The translations under genes and the position numbers were made by a program. From assembly GCF_020179835.1 (NCBI RefSeq), contig NZ_JAIUDA010000007.1, positions 220,959 through 284,958 on the forward strand: a stretch of 64,000 bases of DNA. Direction: 5' to 3'. Below are positions 21,579 through 30,800 of the stretch, in pieces. The notes beneath the pieces were generated by a model. The model saw nothing but the letters and a program-made list of their open reading frames with translations, did not search any database and had not been told where the DNA came from. This stretch comes from Pantoea sp. alder81 (GTDB taxonomy: Bacteria > Pseudomonadota > Gammaproteobacteria > Enterobacterales > Enterobacteriaceae). Position 1 is the stretch's first letter; the number at the start of each line of letters is the position of its first letter.

Positions 21579-22331
21579 ATGGCTAGTCATTTTGTACGTT
21601 GGATGGGTAACTCGCCGCTCTCTTCAGAGCTGTTGCGGGTTCCACAGGATGTGATTAACAGCGCCGAGCGCTTCCCTGACAAGCGCCGTAGCCGTTTTCT
21701 TGCCGCACGCGAATTGCTGGCTCAGCTGATGCTGCGCGTCTACGGCATTCGTGAACTGCCACCGCTCGTCACCACCAGCAGCGGGCGCCCTTGCTTTGCC
21801 GATCCTAACCTCCCTGACTTCAGCATTGCGTATGCCGGTAATATGGTCGGTGTGCTGCTTGCCGAAGAAGGTGGACGTGCAGGGTTGGATATGGAGATTG
21901 TACGCGCCCACAGCCGGCAGACGCAGGACACGCTCACGCAGGATCTCTCATCAGGTGAGAAGGCGTGGATCAACGCGCAGCAGGATTTCATGGAAGCGGT
22001 GACGCAAATCTGGACGCTGCGCCAGAGCATCCTCAAATTAACCGGTGAAAGTGAGAACGGTGCCGGTTCGCTGCAGCTGCATCCTGCTGCCGGTCGTCTG
22101 CGCTCTAGCGTATTTCCGGATATTCAGGCGGTGTGTGATGCCGAGCCGATGCTGGTGTGGTCGTGCGCGCTCTCTCCCGGCACTGAGCGCTTATGCCTGT
22201 GGGAGATTGATGCGCAACAGCAGTGGCAGCCGCTGCGCGATGTTGAAATGAGCAAACCGAATATTGGCCCGCGCTCGCTGCGCCTCACCAGCCTCACTCC
22301 CACGCTGCAAGAAATTGGACACCTGTCATAA
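21579..22331 (+). CDS. yieE: YieE, 4'-phosphopantetheinyl transferase-like protein
   Basis: A 250-residue member of the 4'-phosphopantetheinyl transferase superfamily; position next to adeP and yieH, as in E. coli, supports the name. The first motif GLDMEIV (102-108) keeps the metal-binding Asp and Glu. The second, normally WxxKEAxxK, reads WTLRQSILK (145-153), with Arg and Gln where Lys and the catalytic/metal Glu are expected. I recall the E. coli YieE motif being similarly altered. Activity as a carrier-protein activating enzyme is therefore uncertain. It ends at a perfect bidirectional terminator. Confidence 0.85.
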   Translation: MASHFVRWMGNSPLSSELLRVPQDVINSAERFPDKRRSRFLAARELLAQLMLRVYGIRELPPLVTTSSGRPCFADPNLPDFSIAYAGNMVGVLLAEEGGRAGLDMEIVRAHSRQTQDTLTQDLSSGEKAWINAQQDFMEAVTQIWTLRQSILKLTGESENGAGSLQLHPAAGRLRSSVFPDIQAVCDAEPMLVWSCALSPGTERLCLWEIDAQQQWQPLRDVEMSKPNIGPRSLRLTSLTPTLQEIGHLS

Positions 22332-22360
22332 AACAGGCCGCAATTGCGGCCTGTTTTTTT
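22331..22360. terminator. Bidirectional terminator between yieE and adeP
   Basis: AAACAGGCCGCAATTGCGGCCTGTTT is described here as a perfect 26-base palindrome: left arm 22331-22343, right arm 22344-22356, with T-runs on both strands. It serves two convergent genes. Confidence 0.9.
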
Positions 22361-23672
22361 AGTGCGCGTCGATAAACGCGATTTTCAGTACAAACAGTAG
22401 CGCCACCACCACCACGCACGGGCTGATTTCACGCCAGCGGCCGGTCCCAAGTTTCATCACGCAGTAAGAGATAAAGCCCAGCGCGATACCTTCGGTGATC
22501 GAGAAGCTAAATGGCATCATCGCGGCGGTTACAAACGCGGGCACCGCTTCAGTGAGATCGTCCCAGCGCACGCGTGACAGCGACGCCGTCATCAACACGC
22601 CAACATAAATCAACGCACCTGCCGCCGCATAGGATGGCACCATCGCGGCCAGCGGTGACAGGAACATCACCAGCAGGAACAGAATCCCGGTGACGACCGC
22701 CATCAAGCCGGTACGGCCACCAATCGCCACGCCGGAAGAGCTTTCGATATACGCCGTCACCGAAGAGGTGCCGATTAGCGAACCGGTTACCGAGCTGATG
22801 CTGTCGACATACAGCGCCTGCTTCATACGCGGGAATGTGCCTTTCTCATCGGTCAGTCCGGCTTTATCGGTGACACCGATCAGCGTGCCGGAGGAGTCGA
22901 ACAGATTGACCAGCATAAAGGAGAAGATCACCCCTGCCATGCCGATGTTAAAGGCACCTTTGATATCGACCTGACCCACGACCGAAGTCACCGCTGGCGG
23001 CGCTGCAAACACGCCGCTGAACTGCACATCGCCAATCGCCAGGCCGATCGCGGTGGTCACCACAATCGACACCAGCACTGCCGCATGAATATTGCGTGAG
23101 GCCAAAATCGCGATGATAAAGAAGCCCAGCGCACCCAGCAGCACGCTGTGTGAGGTAAGATTACCCACCGTCACGATGGTATCGGCATTTGGCACGATAA
23201 TACCGGCGTTCTTCAGGCCCATCATGGCGATAAACAGGCCGATCCCGGCGGTGATGCCGACACGCAGGCTCATTGGGATATTCGCAATCATCCAGTAGCG
23301 CACACGCAGCAGCGTCAGGATCAATAGACCCAGTGCGCCCCAGAAGATAGCACCCATGCCAACCTGCCACGAATAACCCATGGCGCCTACCACCACAAAC
23401 GCGAAGAAGGCGTTTAATCCCATCGCCGGTGCCAGCGCGACCGGCAAATTCGCCACCAGCCCCATCAGGATGCTGCCAAAGGCGGCGATCAAACAGGTGG
23501 TGACAAAGACGGCCTGGGTATCCATGCCCGCAACACCCAAAATCTGCGGGTTAACAAAGACGATGTACACCATCGTCAGGAAAGTCGTGAAACCGGCGAT
23601 CACTTCGGTGCGCGCGGTTGTGCCGTGTTCCTGCAGCTTAAAGATGCGCTGCAACAAGCCCTGATTGTTCAT
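22359..23672 (-). CDS. adeP: Adenine:H+ permease AdeP
   Basis: A 437-residue NCS2-family purine permease of the AzgA branch with 13-14 predicted helices. Family marks include RTEVIAGFTTFLTMVYIVFV at the N-terminus, ANLPVALAPAMGLNAFFAF and the SSSGVAIGGRTGL segment. Family knowledge: E. coli AdeP (YieG) is a high-affinity adenine importer. A good PurR box lies upstream at 23742-23757. It is flanked by yieE and yieH exactly as in E. coli, although yieF is missing. Confidence 0.92.
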   Translation of the reverse strand: MNNQGLLQRIFKLQEHGTTARTEVIAGFTTFLTMVYIVFVNPQILGVAGMDTQAVFVTTCLIAAFGSILMGLVANLPVALAPAMGLNAFFAFVVVGAMGYSWQVGMGAIFWGALGLLILTLLRVRYWMIANIPMSLRVGITAGIGLFIAMMGLKNAGIIVPNADTIVTVGNLTSHSVLLGALGFFIIAILASRNIHAAVLVSIVVTTAIGLAIGDVQFSGVFAAPPAVTSVVGQVDIKGAFNIGMAGVIFSFMLVNLFDSSGTLIGVTDKAGLTDEKGTFPRMKQALYVDSISSVTGSLIGTSSVTAYIESSSGVAIGGRTGLMAVVTGILFLLVMFLSPLAAMVPSYAAAGALIYVGVLMTASLSRVRWDDLTEAVPAFVTAAMMPFSFSITEGIALGFISYCVMKLGTGRWREISPCVVVVALLFVLKIAFIDAH

Positions 23673-23741
23673 TCAACTGTCCCGAAAAAAAATTTATCGC
23701 CGCGTATCCTATAGAGTTTAGCTATGCAAAACACTGATTAT

Positions 23742-23757
23742 TCGCAAACGGTTGCCG
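23742..23757. promoter_or_regulatory. Predicted PurR operator upstream of adeP
   Basis: TCGCAAACGGTTGCCG matches the PurR consensus (ACGCAAACGTTTGCGT) at 12 of 16 positions, keeping the GCAA, central CG and TTGC elements. It is placed between the divergent adeP and yieH starts, 70 bases before adeP, which fits repression of a purine permease by hypoxanthine/guanine-bound PurR. Confidence 0.65.
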
Positions 23758-23822
23758 GGGTCGCTTTCTGCGCTCAGTGCGCTAGAGTGTCAGCTGGTTG
23801 TTTAATAAAAGGATGATGTGCG

Positions 23823-24482
23823 ATGTCAGTTGAATGTGTGTTTTTCGATTGCGACGGTACGCTGGTCGACAGTGAAGTGATCTGTACGCAATCTTACGTC
23901 AACACCTTTGCCCAATACGGTATTGAGCTCTCTTTGCAGCAGATGTTTGAGCAGTACAAAGGGGTGAAGCTCTATGACATCGTGCGGGATGTACTGGCGC
24001 AGCATCAAAAAGCAGTGCCCATCGAAGAATTTGAAACTGCCTATCGCGCTGACGTCGCCCGCCTGTTTGACCTCGACCTGAAACCCATTGCCGGAGCTAA
24101 GGCGCTGGTGGAGAGCGTCAAAGTACCGATGTGTGTGGTCTCCAACGGTACAGTGAAAAAGATGCAGCACTCGCTGGGCTTAACCGGCATGCTGCCGTAC
24201 CTCGAAGGCCGCCTGTACAGCGGATACGACATCAACCACTGGAAGCCCGATCCGGAATTGATGTATCACGCGGCGGAACAGATGCAGGTGCCGATTGAGA
24301 AGTGCATTCTGGTGGATGATTCAGAGGCCGGTGCGCGTGCGGGGATCGCTGCGGGGATTCCGGTATTTTATTACTGTGCCGATGCGCATAATCCGGAGTT
24401 GGATCATCCACTGGTGACACGCTTCGACGATATGGCGCAGCTGCCGGCGTTGTGGCGCGCAAGAGGCTGGGATTTGGTGTAA
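23823..24482 (+). CDS. yieH: HAD phosphatase YieH (6-phosphogluconate phosphatase type)
   Basis: A 219-residue class IA HAD phosphatase (beta-phosphoglucomutase-like branch). The nucleophile loop is FFDCDGTLVDSE (D9 and D11), motif II CVVSNGT, and motif IV CILVDDSEAGARAG. Family knowledge: E. coli YieH hydrolyses 6-phosphogluconate and some purine-pathway phosphates. Neighbour order adeP-yieH is conserved. A hairpin follows the stop codon. Confidence 0.9.
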   Translation: MSVECVFFDCDGTLVDSEVICTQSYVNTFAQYGIELSLQQMFEQYKGVKLYDIVRDVLAQHQKAVPIEEFETAYRADVARLFDLDLKPIAGAKALVESVKVPMCVVSNGTVKKMQHSLGLTGMLPYLEGRLYSGYDINHWKPDPELMYHAAEQMQVPIEKCILVDDSEAGARAGIAAGIPVFYYCADAHNPELDHPLVTRFDDMAQLPALWRARGWDLV

Positions 24483-24487
24483 GCCAG

Positions 24488-24507
24488 GGCGGCATAAATG
24501 CCGCCCC
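24488..24507 (+). terminator. Hairpin after yieH
   Basis: GGGCGGCAT pairs with ATGCCGCCC around a two-base loop, five bases past the stop codon. There is no T-run, so it may stabilise the mRNA end rather than terminate alone. Confidence 0.5.
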
Positions 24508-24572
24508 TGCAGAGACCTGCGCATTATGCGCCGGGTAGTAAAGATAATACCCGCATCGACTGACCACAAAAG

Positions 24573-24650
24573 TGTTACCCATGTGGTCAGTCGTATCTGA
24601 TACCTGTGTGGTCAGACTGAACGGTTACCTACGTGCCCGGTTGTACCTTT
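24573..24650. repeat. Degenerate tandem repeat, about 25-base period
   Basis: Three imperfect units: GTTACCCATGTGGTCAG.., GATACCTGTGTGGTCAG.., and GGTTACCTACGTGCCCGG... The shared pattern is (T)TACC-(T/C)-x-(T/C)GTG-x-(C/T)C(A/C)G. The look is that of subterminal transposase-binding repeats of an insertion sequence, but no transposase or second end is present, so this is at most a vestige. It lies between yieH and an MFS gene, where E. coli has other genes. Confidence 0.4.
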
Positions 24651-24675
24651 CTGTGCATCCGGCAACCGATACGCC

Positions 24676-25914
24676 TTAACCAATCGCGCCCAGCGAATCC
24701 TCGTTGCTCTGCTGCTTCGGCAGCAGGAACAGCGTGGCAACGATATCCAGCAGATAAATCAGCGCCAGCAGGGTGATCGCCGCCGTGAATGAGATTTTCG
24801 CGGCCAGCAGGCCGATCACCAGCGGACCAAAGCCGCCTACACCACGCCCAAGGTTAAACAATACGTTTTGCGCGGTGGCACGCGCCTGTGGCGGGAAGGT
24901 GTCCGAGATCAGCGCGCCATAGCCGCCAATCATGCCATTCACAAACATCCCCATGATCGCGCCAGTGAACAGCATCACAGTAGGATCACGCAGCTGCGCA
25001 TACACCACCACCATCACCACCGCACCAAACTGGTACAGCAGGAAAATCTTCCAGCGCGCGAAGCGATCGGCCAATACGCCGAACAGCCAGATACCAAAGG
25101 TCATGCCGACCACGGTGACAGCTGTCCACAAGCCGGACTTAGTGAGACTGAAGCCAAAATTCGATGACAGATAGCTCGGCATCCAGATCATCAGTCCGTA
25201 GTAACCGAAGTTCTGCACTGAGCAGAGGATGAAAATCCCGAGGCTGGCTTTGCTGGTGGCACGGTCGGCGAACAGCAATTTGATGCGCGCGGCAAATGAC
25301 AATTGCGGTGTTTTTTCCACATGCTGAGTAAAGCCTTCAGGCTCGCCCATGCTACGACGGATCACAAACGACACCAGCGCCGGCAGCAGTCCCACCAGGA
25401 ACATGCCGCGCCAGCCAATCACGCTTAACAGCGGTGGAGTAATAAACGCCGCCAGCAATACACCCAGCTGCCAGCCAATGCCAACCCACGCCGAGGCACG
25501 ATTACGCTTCTCTTTTGGCCAGGCTTCCGCAATCAGCGCCATGCCGATACCAAACTCACCGCCTAAGCCGACGCCCGCTAGCGTGCGATAGGCCAGCAGA
25601 TCCCAGTAACCCTGCGCCACGGCGCACAGTCCGGTGAACACCGAAAACATCAAAATAGTGACGGTGAGAATGCGGATACGACCATAGCGATCGCTGAGAT
25701 GGCCAAACACGATGCCACCGATCACCGCGCCAATCAGCGTCCAGGTGACCAGCGAACCCGCCTGAGAAGGATCGAGCGCCAGCGACACGCTGATAGCGGG
25801 TAACATAAAGCCCAGAATTAATAGATCGAAGCCGTCCATCGCGTAGCCACTAATGGCGGCGAGCATGGCTTTCGCCGGAGTAACGGCGTTCTTTTTCGTT
25901 ATTGGGGAAGACAT
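24676..25914 (-). CDS. MFS transporter, AAHS/SHS-type
   Basis: A 412-residue, 12-helix MFS protein. GYAMDGFDLLILGFMLPAI at helix 1 (with the buried D-G-F-D), GHLSDRYGRIRIL after helix 2 and RTLAGVGLGGEFGIGMALIAE in helix 4 to 5 mark the aromatic-acid/sialate-lactate:H+ symporter groups. The substrate is not deducible; no catabolic genes are adjacent. It stands alone, convergent with yieH, with a typical ATG start. Confidence 0.75.
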   Translation of the reverse strand: MSSPITKKNAVTPAKAMLAAISGYAMDGFDLLILGFMLPAISVSLALDPSQAGSLVTWTLIGAVIGGIVFGHLSDRYGRIRILTVTILMFSVFTGLCAVAQGYWDLLAYRTLAGVGLGGEFGIGMALIAEAWPKEKRNRASAWVGIGWQLGVLLAAFITPPLLSVIGWRGMFLVGLLPALVSFVIRRSMGEPEGFTQHVEKTPQLSFAARIKLLFADRATSKASLGIFILCSVQNFGYYGLMIWMPSYLSSNFGFSLTKSGLWTAVTVVGMTFGIWLFGVLADRFARWKIFLLYQFGAVVMVVVYAQLRDPTVMLFTGAIMGMFVNGMIGGYGALISDTFPPQARATAQNVLFNLGRGVGGFGPLVIGLLAAKISFTAAITLLALIYLLDIVATLFLLPKQQSNEDSLGAIG

Positions 25915-25989
25915 TTAACAGCACCTGGCAGAAAAAAGTGCGCCAAGTATAAAGAGAGGGGTTCGCGGAGACCAATCAGAAATGAAGAT

Positions 25990-26023
25990 GGCTGCCTGTC
26001 AGCCACAGTGGCAACAGGCAGCC
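25990..26023 (-). terminator. Hairpin after phoU
   Basis: GGCTGCCTGT (25990-25999) and ACAGGCAGCC (26014-26023) form a perfect ten-base stem 11 bases beyond the phoU stop codon. T content after the stem is modest (ATCTTCATTT), so termination is likely but not certain. Confidence 0.6.
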
Positions 26024-26033
26024 GAAACGGCAA

Positions 26034-26768
26034 TTAAGAGGGTTTATTGCTGCCGTCGTCGCCTGACAGCAGTTCATCCAGCTTGTCGCCGCCAACGTGA
26101 CGGAAATCCTGACCTTTGACGAAATAGAAAATAATTTCGCAGATGTTCTGGCAACGGTCACCGATACGCTCGATGGCGCGGGCACAGAACAGGGCCGTCA
26201 GTACGCTTGGGATGGTGCGTGGATCTTCCATCATGTAGGTCATCAGCTGACGCACAATGCCTTCGTACTCTTTATCGACTTTCTTGTCTTCACGATAGAT
26301 CTTAATGGCTTCATTAAGGTCCATGCGCGCGAAGGCATCCAGCACGTCGTGCAGCATCTGCACGGTGTGGCGGCCAAGAGACTCCAGGCTCACCAGCAGA
26401 GGCAGGTGCTGCTGGCTGAACTTCTCCAGCGCCGTGCGGCTGATTTTCTCTGCAACATCACCGATACGTTCCAGCTCAGAGATGGTCTTGATGATCGCCA
26501 TGACCAGACGCAAATCAATCGCGGTAGGCTGACGTTTGGCGATGATGCGCACGCAGGCTTCATCAATCTCCACTTCCATCATGTTGACCTTCTGGTCACC
26601 GTCGATGACGCGACGTGCCAGCTCGCCATCCTGGTTGTGCATCGCGGTAATGGCGTCGGTGAGCTGCTGCTCAACCATGCCACCCATGATCATCACCTGA
26701 GTGCGAATGTGCTCCAGCTCCGCGTTGAACTGACCGGAGATGTGTTTATTCAGATTCAAATTATCCAT
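26034..26768 (-). CDS. phoU: Phosphate signalling protein PhoU
   Basis: A 244-residue cytoplasmic protein made of two three-helix PhoU repeats (about 1-115 and 116-225). Each repeat has the acidic metal-binding pattern (E/D)xxxD, as in [12 protein letters not shown] and [13 protein letters not shown]. Family knowledge: it links the Pst transporter to the PhoR sensor and restrains the Pho regulon when phosphate is plentiful. It is the last gene of pstSCAB-phoU, 14 bases after pstB. Confidence 0.98.
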   Translation of the reverse strand: MDNLNLNKHISGQFNAELEHIRTQVMIMGGMVEQQLTDAITAMHNQDGELARRVIDGDQKVNMMEVEIDEACVRIIAKRQPTAIDLRLVMAIIKTISELERIGDVAEKISRTALEKFSQQHLPLLVSLESLGRHTVQMLHDVLDAFARMDLNEAIKIYREDKKVDKEYEGIVRQLMTYMMEDPRTIPSVLTALFCARAIERIGDRCQNICEIIFYFVKGQDFRHVGGDKLDELLSGDDGSNKPS

Positions 26769-26782
26769 GTGCGTCTCCTGAA

Positions 26783-27559
<777 letters not shown>

Positions 27560-27600
27560 TCATCTCTCTTGTGCAGCGCCGCCGAAGCCGCGCCGGGAAA

Positions 27601-28488
27601 TTAGTGTTTGCCCTTGGCGAAAACCACTCGCGCGACAATGTTCAGCAGCAGCACACACAGGGTAATGATCAACACACCCGCCCATGCCAGGCTTTGCCAT
27701 TCCGCAAACGGGCTCATGGCGAATTTGAAGATCGTCACTGGCAAGTTGGCGATTGGCTGCATCATGTCGGTGCTCCAGAACTGGTTCGACAGTGCAGTAA
27801 ACAGCAGCGGTGCGGTTTCGCCGGCGATACGCGCGACGGCCAGCAGCACACCAGTGATAATCCCGGATACTGAGGCTTTCAGCGTGATGGCCGAAATCAT
27901 CTTCCACTTCGGCGTACCCAGCGCATAAGCCGCTTCACGCATGCTGTCTGGTACCAGACGCAGCATGTTTTCTGAGGTACGAATCACGATCGGAATCTGC
28001 AACAGCGCCAGCGCCACCACACCCGCCCAGCCAGAGAAGTGCTGCATCTGTGCGACCACAATGGTGTAGACAAACAAGCCCACTACAATCGACGGTGCTG
28101 ACAACAAGATGTCGTTGATGAAGCGAATCACTTCCGCCAGCCAGTGCTTGCGACCATATTCTGCCAGGTAAATACCCGCCATGATGCCCAGCGGCGTACC
28201 GATTACCGTTGACCACAGAATCAATAATCCACTGCCCGCCAGGGCGTTGGCCAAACCACCGCCTGCGGTATTTGGCGGCGGCGTTGATTCGGTGAACAGT
28301 GACCAGCTCAGACCATCGATGCCTTTGGTGACGGTGGTGAACAGAATCCACACCAGCCAGAACAGGCCAAAGGCCATGGTCAGCATCGACAAGGTCAGAG
28401 CGATTTTGTTTTTGGTGCTGCGCCACGCCTGCATTTTGCGGCGAGAGGCTTCCAGCTCAGCGCGAGCCTGCATTTCAATAGCTGTCAT
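27601..28488 (-). CDS. pstA: Phosphate ABC transporter permease PstA
   Basis: A 295-residue inner-membrane permease with six predicted helices. The ABC-coupling EAA loop is [17 protein letters not shown] cytoplasmic N-terminal segment of about 30 residues precedes helix 1. It pairs with PstC to form the phosphate channel. The start overlaps the end of pstC by four bases. Confidence 0.98.
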   Translation of the reverse strand: MTAIEMQARAELEASRRKMQAWRSTKNKIALTLSMLTMAFGLFWLVWILFTTVTKGIDGLSWSLFTESTPPPNTAGGGLANALAGSGLLILWSTVIGTPLGIMAGIYLAEYGRKHWLAEVIRFINDILLSAPSIVVGLFVYTIVVAQMQHFSGWAGVVALALLQIPIVIRTSENMLRLVPDSMREAAYALGTPKWKMISAITLKASVSGIITGVLLAVARIAGETAPLLFTALSNQFWSTDMMQPIANLPVTIFKFAMSPFAEWQSLAWAGVLIITLCVLLLNIVARVVFAKGKH

Positions 28489-29447
28489 GAACGGGCTCCT
28501 TCACTCTTCGCCAGACGCAGGATCATCAGTTTAGAGATCGCCAGCACGATAAAGGTAATCACGAACAGGATCAGTCCCAGCTCCATCAGCGCGGCTACGT
28601 GCACACCTGATTCGGCTTCGGCGAACTCGTTCGCCAGTGCGGAGGTGATACTGTTGCCCGGCATAAACAACGATGCGCTGTCGAGCTGGTAGGTGTTACC
28701 GATGATAAAGGTCACCGCCATGGTTTCACCTAGTGCTCGGCCGAGTCCCAGCATCACACCACCGATCACGCCGTTTTTGGTGAATGGCAGCACGATGCGC
28801 CAGATCACTTCCCACGTGGTGCAACCGATGCCATAAGCGGACTCTTTCATCATCACCGGCGTCTGCTCAAACACATCACGCATCACCGAAGCAATGTACG
28901 GAATGATCATGATGGCGAGGATCACACCTGCGGCCAGAATACCGATACCGAAAGCCGGGCCTGAGAACAGGGTGCCCACAATCGGAATGTTCGACATGAC
29001 GTTGCCGACCGGCGTCTGGAAGTACTCAGCGAACAGCGGGGCGAAGATAAACAGGCCCCACATGCCGTAAACGATACTCGGGATTGCTGCTAACAGTTCA
29101 ATCGCGGTACCCAGCGGGCGACGTAGCCAGTTAGGCGACAGTTCCGTCAGGAACAGCGCAATGCCAAAGCTCACCGGCACCGCGATGACCAGAGCAATAA
29201 TGGAGGTGACGAGGGTGCCGTAAATCGGTACCAGCGCACCAAATTGTTCGTTTGGCGCATCCCAGGTTTTGGTCCATAAGAAGGAAAAACCAAATTTTTG
29301 GATGCTAGGCCAGGAAGAGAAAATCAGGGAGACGATAATGCCACCCATCAACAACAACACGATAAGCGCGGAAAGTTTCACCAGCGCGCCGAAAATCATG
29401 TCACCTTGTTTACCTGGGGCTTTGAACGTCGGCTTAGTGGCAGCCAT
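28485..29447 (-). CDS. pstC: Phosphate ABC transporter permease PstC
   Basis: A 320-residue permease with six predicted helices and the coupling loop [18 protein letters not shown] start at [13 protein letters not shown] (29447), the E. coli-like N-terminus; codons upstream in the same frame would run into the pstS-pstC hairpin and have no homology. It overlaps pstA by four bases. Confidence 0.97.
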   Translation of the reverse strand: MAATKPTFKAPGKQGDMIFGALVKLSALIVLLLMGGIIVSLIFSSWPSIQKFGFSFLWTKTWDAPNEQFGALVPIYGTLVTSIIALVIAVPVSFGIALFLTELSPNWLRRPLGTAIELLAAIPSIVYGMWGLFIFAPLFAEYFQTPVGNVMSNIPIVGTLFSGPAFGIGILAAGVILAIMIIPYIASVMRDVFEQTPVMMKESAYGIGCTTWEVIWRIVLPFTKNGVIGGVMLGLGRALGETMAVTFIIGNTYQLDSASLFMPGNSITSALANEFAEAESGVHVAALMELGLILFVITFIVLAISKLMILRLAKSEGARS

Positions 29448-29475
29448 AAGTTTCTCGGTTCTCAGAGGAAGTTCA

Positions 29476-29496
29476 GGGCGGCATACCATGCCGCCC
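29476..29496 (-). other. Hairpin between pstS and pstC
   Basis: GGGCGGCA pairs with TGCCGCCC around a five-base loop, without a following T-run. Such stems after a binding-protein gene usually protect its message from 3' decay and so raise the level of the periplasmic protein over the membrane genes. Confidence 0.6.
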
Positions 29497-29537
29497 ATCG
29501 GGTTGGTCAGTCAGGGGAGACTAACCGGGTCATTCGC

Positions 29538-30581
29538 TTACTTATAAATCGCTTTGCCGGAGCTGTCTTTGATGTTCGCTTTCCAGGCAGTGCGAATCTG
29601 GTTAGCAACGCTTTCTGGCAGCGCAGCGTAATCCAGTGCGGTTGCAGTTTTGCTGCCGCCTTTGTAAGCCCAGTCGAAGAACTTCATCACTTCAGCACCT
29701 TTAGCCGCATCAGCCTGCTCTTTGTAGATCAGGATGAAGGTGGTAGAAGATATTGGCCATGCATCTGCACCTTTCTGGAAGGTCAGGTCTTGAGCGAAAG
29801 ATTTGCTCCAGTCTGCGCCTTTGGCAGCATTCGCAAAGCTAGCTTCGCTTGGTGCAACAGCTTTACCATCAGCATCCATCAGTTTGGTGTAGGTCAGGTT
29901 GTTCTGCTTAGCGTAAGCATACTCAACGTAACCGATTGAACCTGGCAGACGCTGAACGAAGGCTGCAACGCCGTCGTTACCTTTACCGCCCAGACCGGTT
30001 GGCCAGTTAACGGTGTTGCCTTTACCAATTTTGCTGTTCCAGTCGCTGTTGACTTTAGACAGGTAGCTGGTGAAAACGAAAGAGGTACCTGAACCATCTG
30101 CGCGGCGAACCACGTTGATGTTAGTGTCTGGCAGTTTCACGCCTGGGTTCAGTTTAGTGATCGCCGGGTCGTTCCACTTTTTGATGTTGCCCAGGTAGAT
30201 GTCGCCAACGGTTTTGCCGTCCAGCGTCAGTTCACCTGATTTTACACCTGGGATGTTAACGGCCAGCACCACGCCACCGATAACGGTAGGGAACTGGAAC
30301 AGACCATTTTTTTCCAAATCGGCATCAGCCATCGGCGCATCTGACGCACCGAAATCAACGGTTTTAGCGATGATCTGCTTAACGCCGCCTGAAGAACCAA
30401 TACCCTGATAGTTGATTTTGCTACCGGTGGCTTGCTGGTATTCTGCTGCCCACTTGGCATAAACCGGTGCCGGGAATGTACCGCCAGCGCCAGTCAGATC
30501 GGTGGCTGCAAAAGCAGATACCGCGCTTACTGCGAAGGTGGCGGCGAGGATTCGGGCTACGGATGTACGCATCAGTGTCAT
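29538..30581 (-). CDS. pstS: Periplasmic phosphate-binding protein PstS
   Basis: A 347-residue precursor with a Sec signal peptide ([22 protein letters not shown], cleavage likely before ATDLTGAG). The mature part keeps the phosphate-ligand segments [24 protein letters not shown] and [11 protein letters not shown] start at 30581, where GGAGGGAAC precedes the ATG; the longer frame start is inside the Pho promoter leader. First gene of the Pho-controlled operon. Confidence 0.98.
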   Translation of the reverse strand: MTLMRTSVARILAATFAVSAVSAFAATDLTGAGGTFPAPVYAKWAAEYQQATGSKINYQGIGSSGGVKQIIAKTVDFGASDAPMADADLEKNGLFQFPTVIGGVVLAVNIPGVKSGELTLDGKTVGDIYLGNIKKWNDPAITKLNPGVKLPDTNINVVRRADGSGTSFVFTSYLSKVNSDWNSKIGKGNTVNWPTGLGGKGNDGVAAFVQRLPGSIGYVEYAYAKQNNLTYTKLMDADGKAVAPSEASFANAAKGADWSKSFAQDLTFQKGADAWPISSTTFILIYKEQADAAKGAEVMKFFDWAYKGGSKTATALDYAALPESVANQIRTAWKANIKDSSGKAIYK

Positions 30582-30661
30582 GTTCCCTCCAGGGGATTCA
30601 AAAAAAATCAGGCTCAATGCCTTTTTTAGTAAGAGTCAGTGATTGCTGCTGGAGGGAAAAT

Positions 30662-30712
30662 AGGACAGTTTGATGACAGTGAAATGTACGAAATATGACA
30701 GTTATATGACAC
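30662..30712 (-). promoter_or_regulatory. Pho box array of the pst promoter
   Basis: Five 7-base units spaced by four bases each (11-base period) on the leftward strand: GTGTCAT, CTGTCAT, CGTACAT, CTGTCAT, CTGTCCT. Consensus PhoB half-site is CTGTCAT, so this is at least two adjacent Pho boxes in phase. It lies about 80 bases upstream of the pstS ATG and just beyond the glmS terminator. Confidence 0.92.
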
Positions 30713-30715
30713 CGA

Positions 30716-30748
30716 TTAAAAAGCGAACGGGCCCGTTGCAGACCCGCT
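30716..30748 (-). terminator. glmUS terminator
   Basis: On the leftward strand AGCG..AACGGGCCCGTT..CGCT folds as a GC-rich stem followed by TTTTT, 12 bases past the glmS stop codon. The perfect inner palindrome AACGGGCCCGTT is at 30726-30737. Confidence 0.7.
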
Positions 30749-30800
30749 CTTTCTACTGATTATTCAACGGTAACTGATTTCGCCAGGTTACGCGGCTGGT
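30735..30800. other. Predicted attTn7 site, unoccupied
   Basis: The conserved 3' end of glmS (encoding [15 protein letters not shown]) is the TnsD-recognised part of attTn7; Tn7 inserts about 25 bases past the stop codon, near 30735 here. No Tn7-like ends or genes follow; the terminator and pst promoter come directly after, so the site is empty. Confidence 0.7.

Noticed and set aside
22359..23672. Uracil or xanthine permease instead of adenine permease
   Set aside because: The AzgA-type N-terminus and the conserved neighbours yieE and yieH fit AdeP better, and the PurR box supports a purine role.
24573..24650. Annotating a definite insertion sequence remnant
   Set aside because: Only repeat-like sequence is present; there is no transposase fragment, second end or target duplication that I can see.
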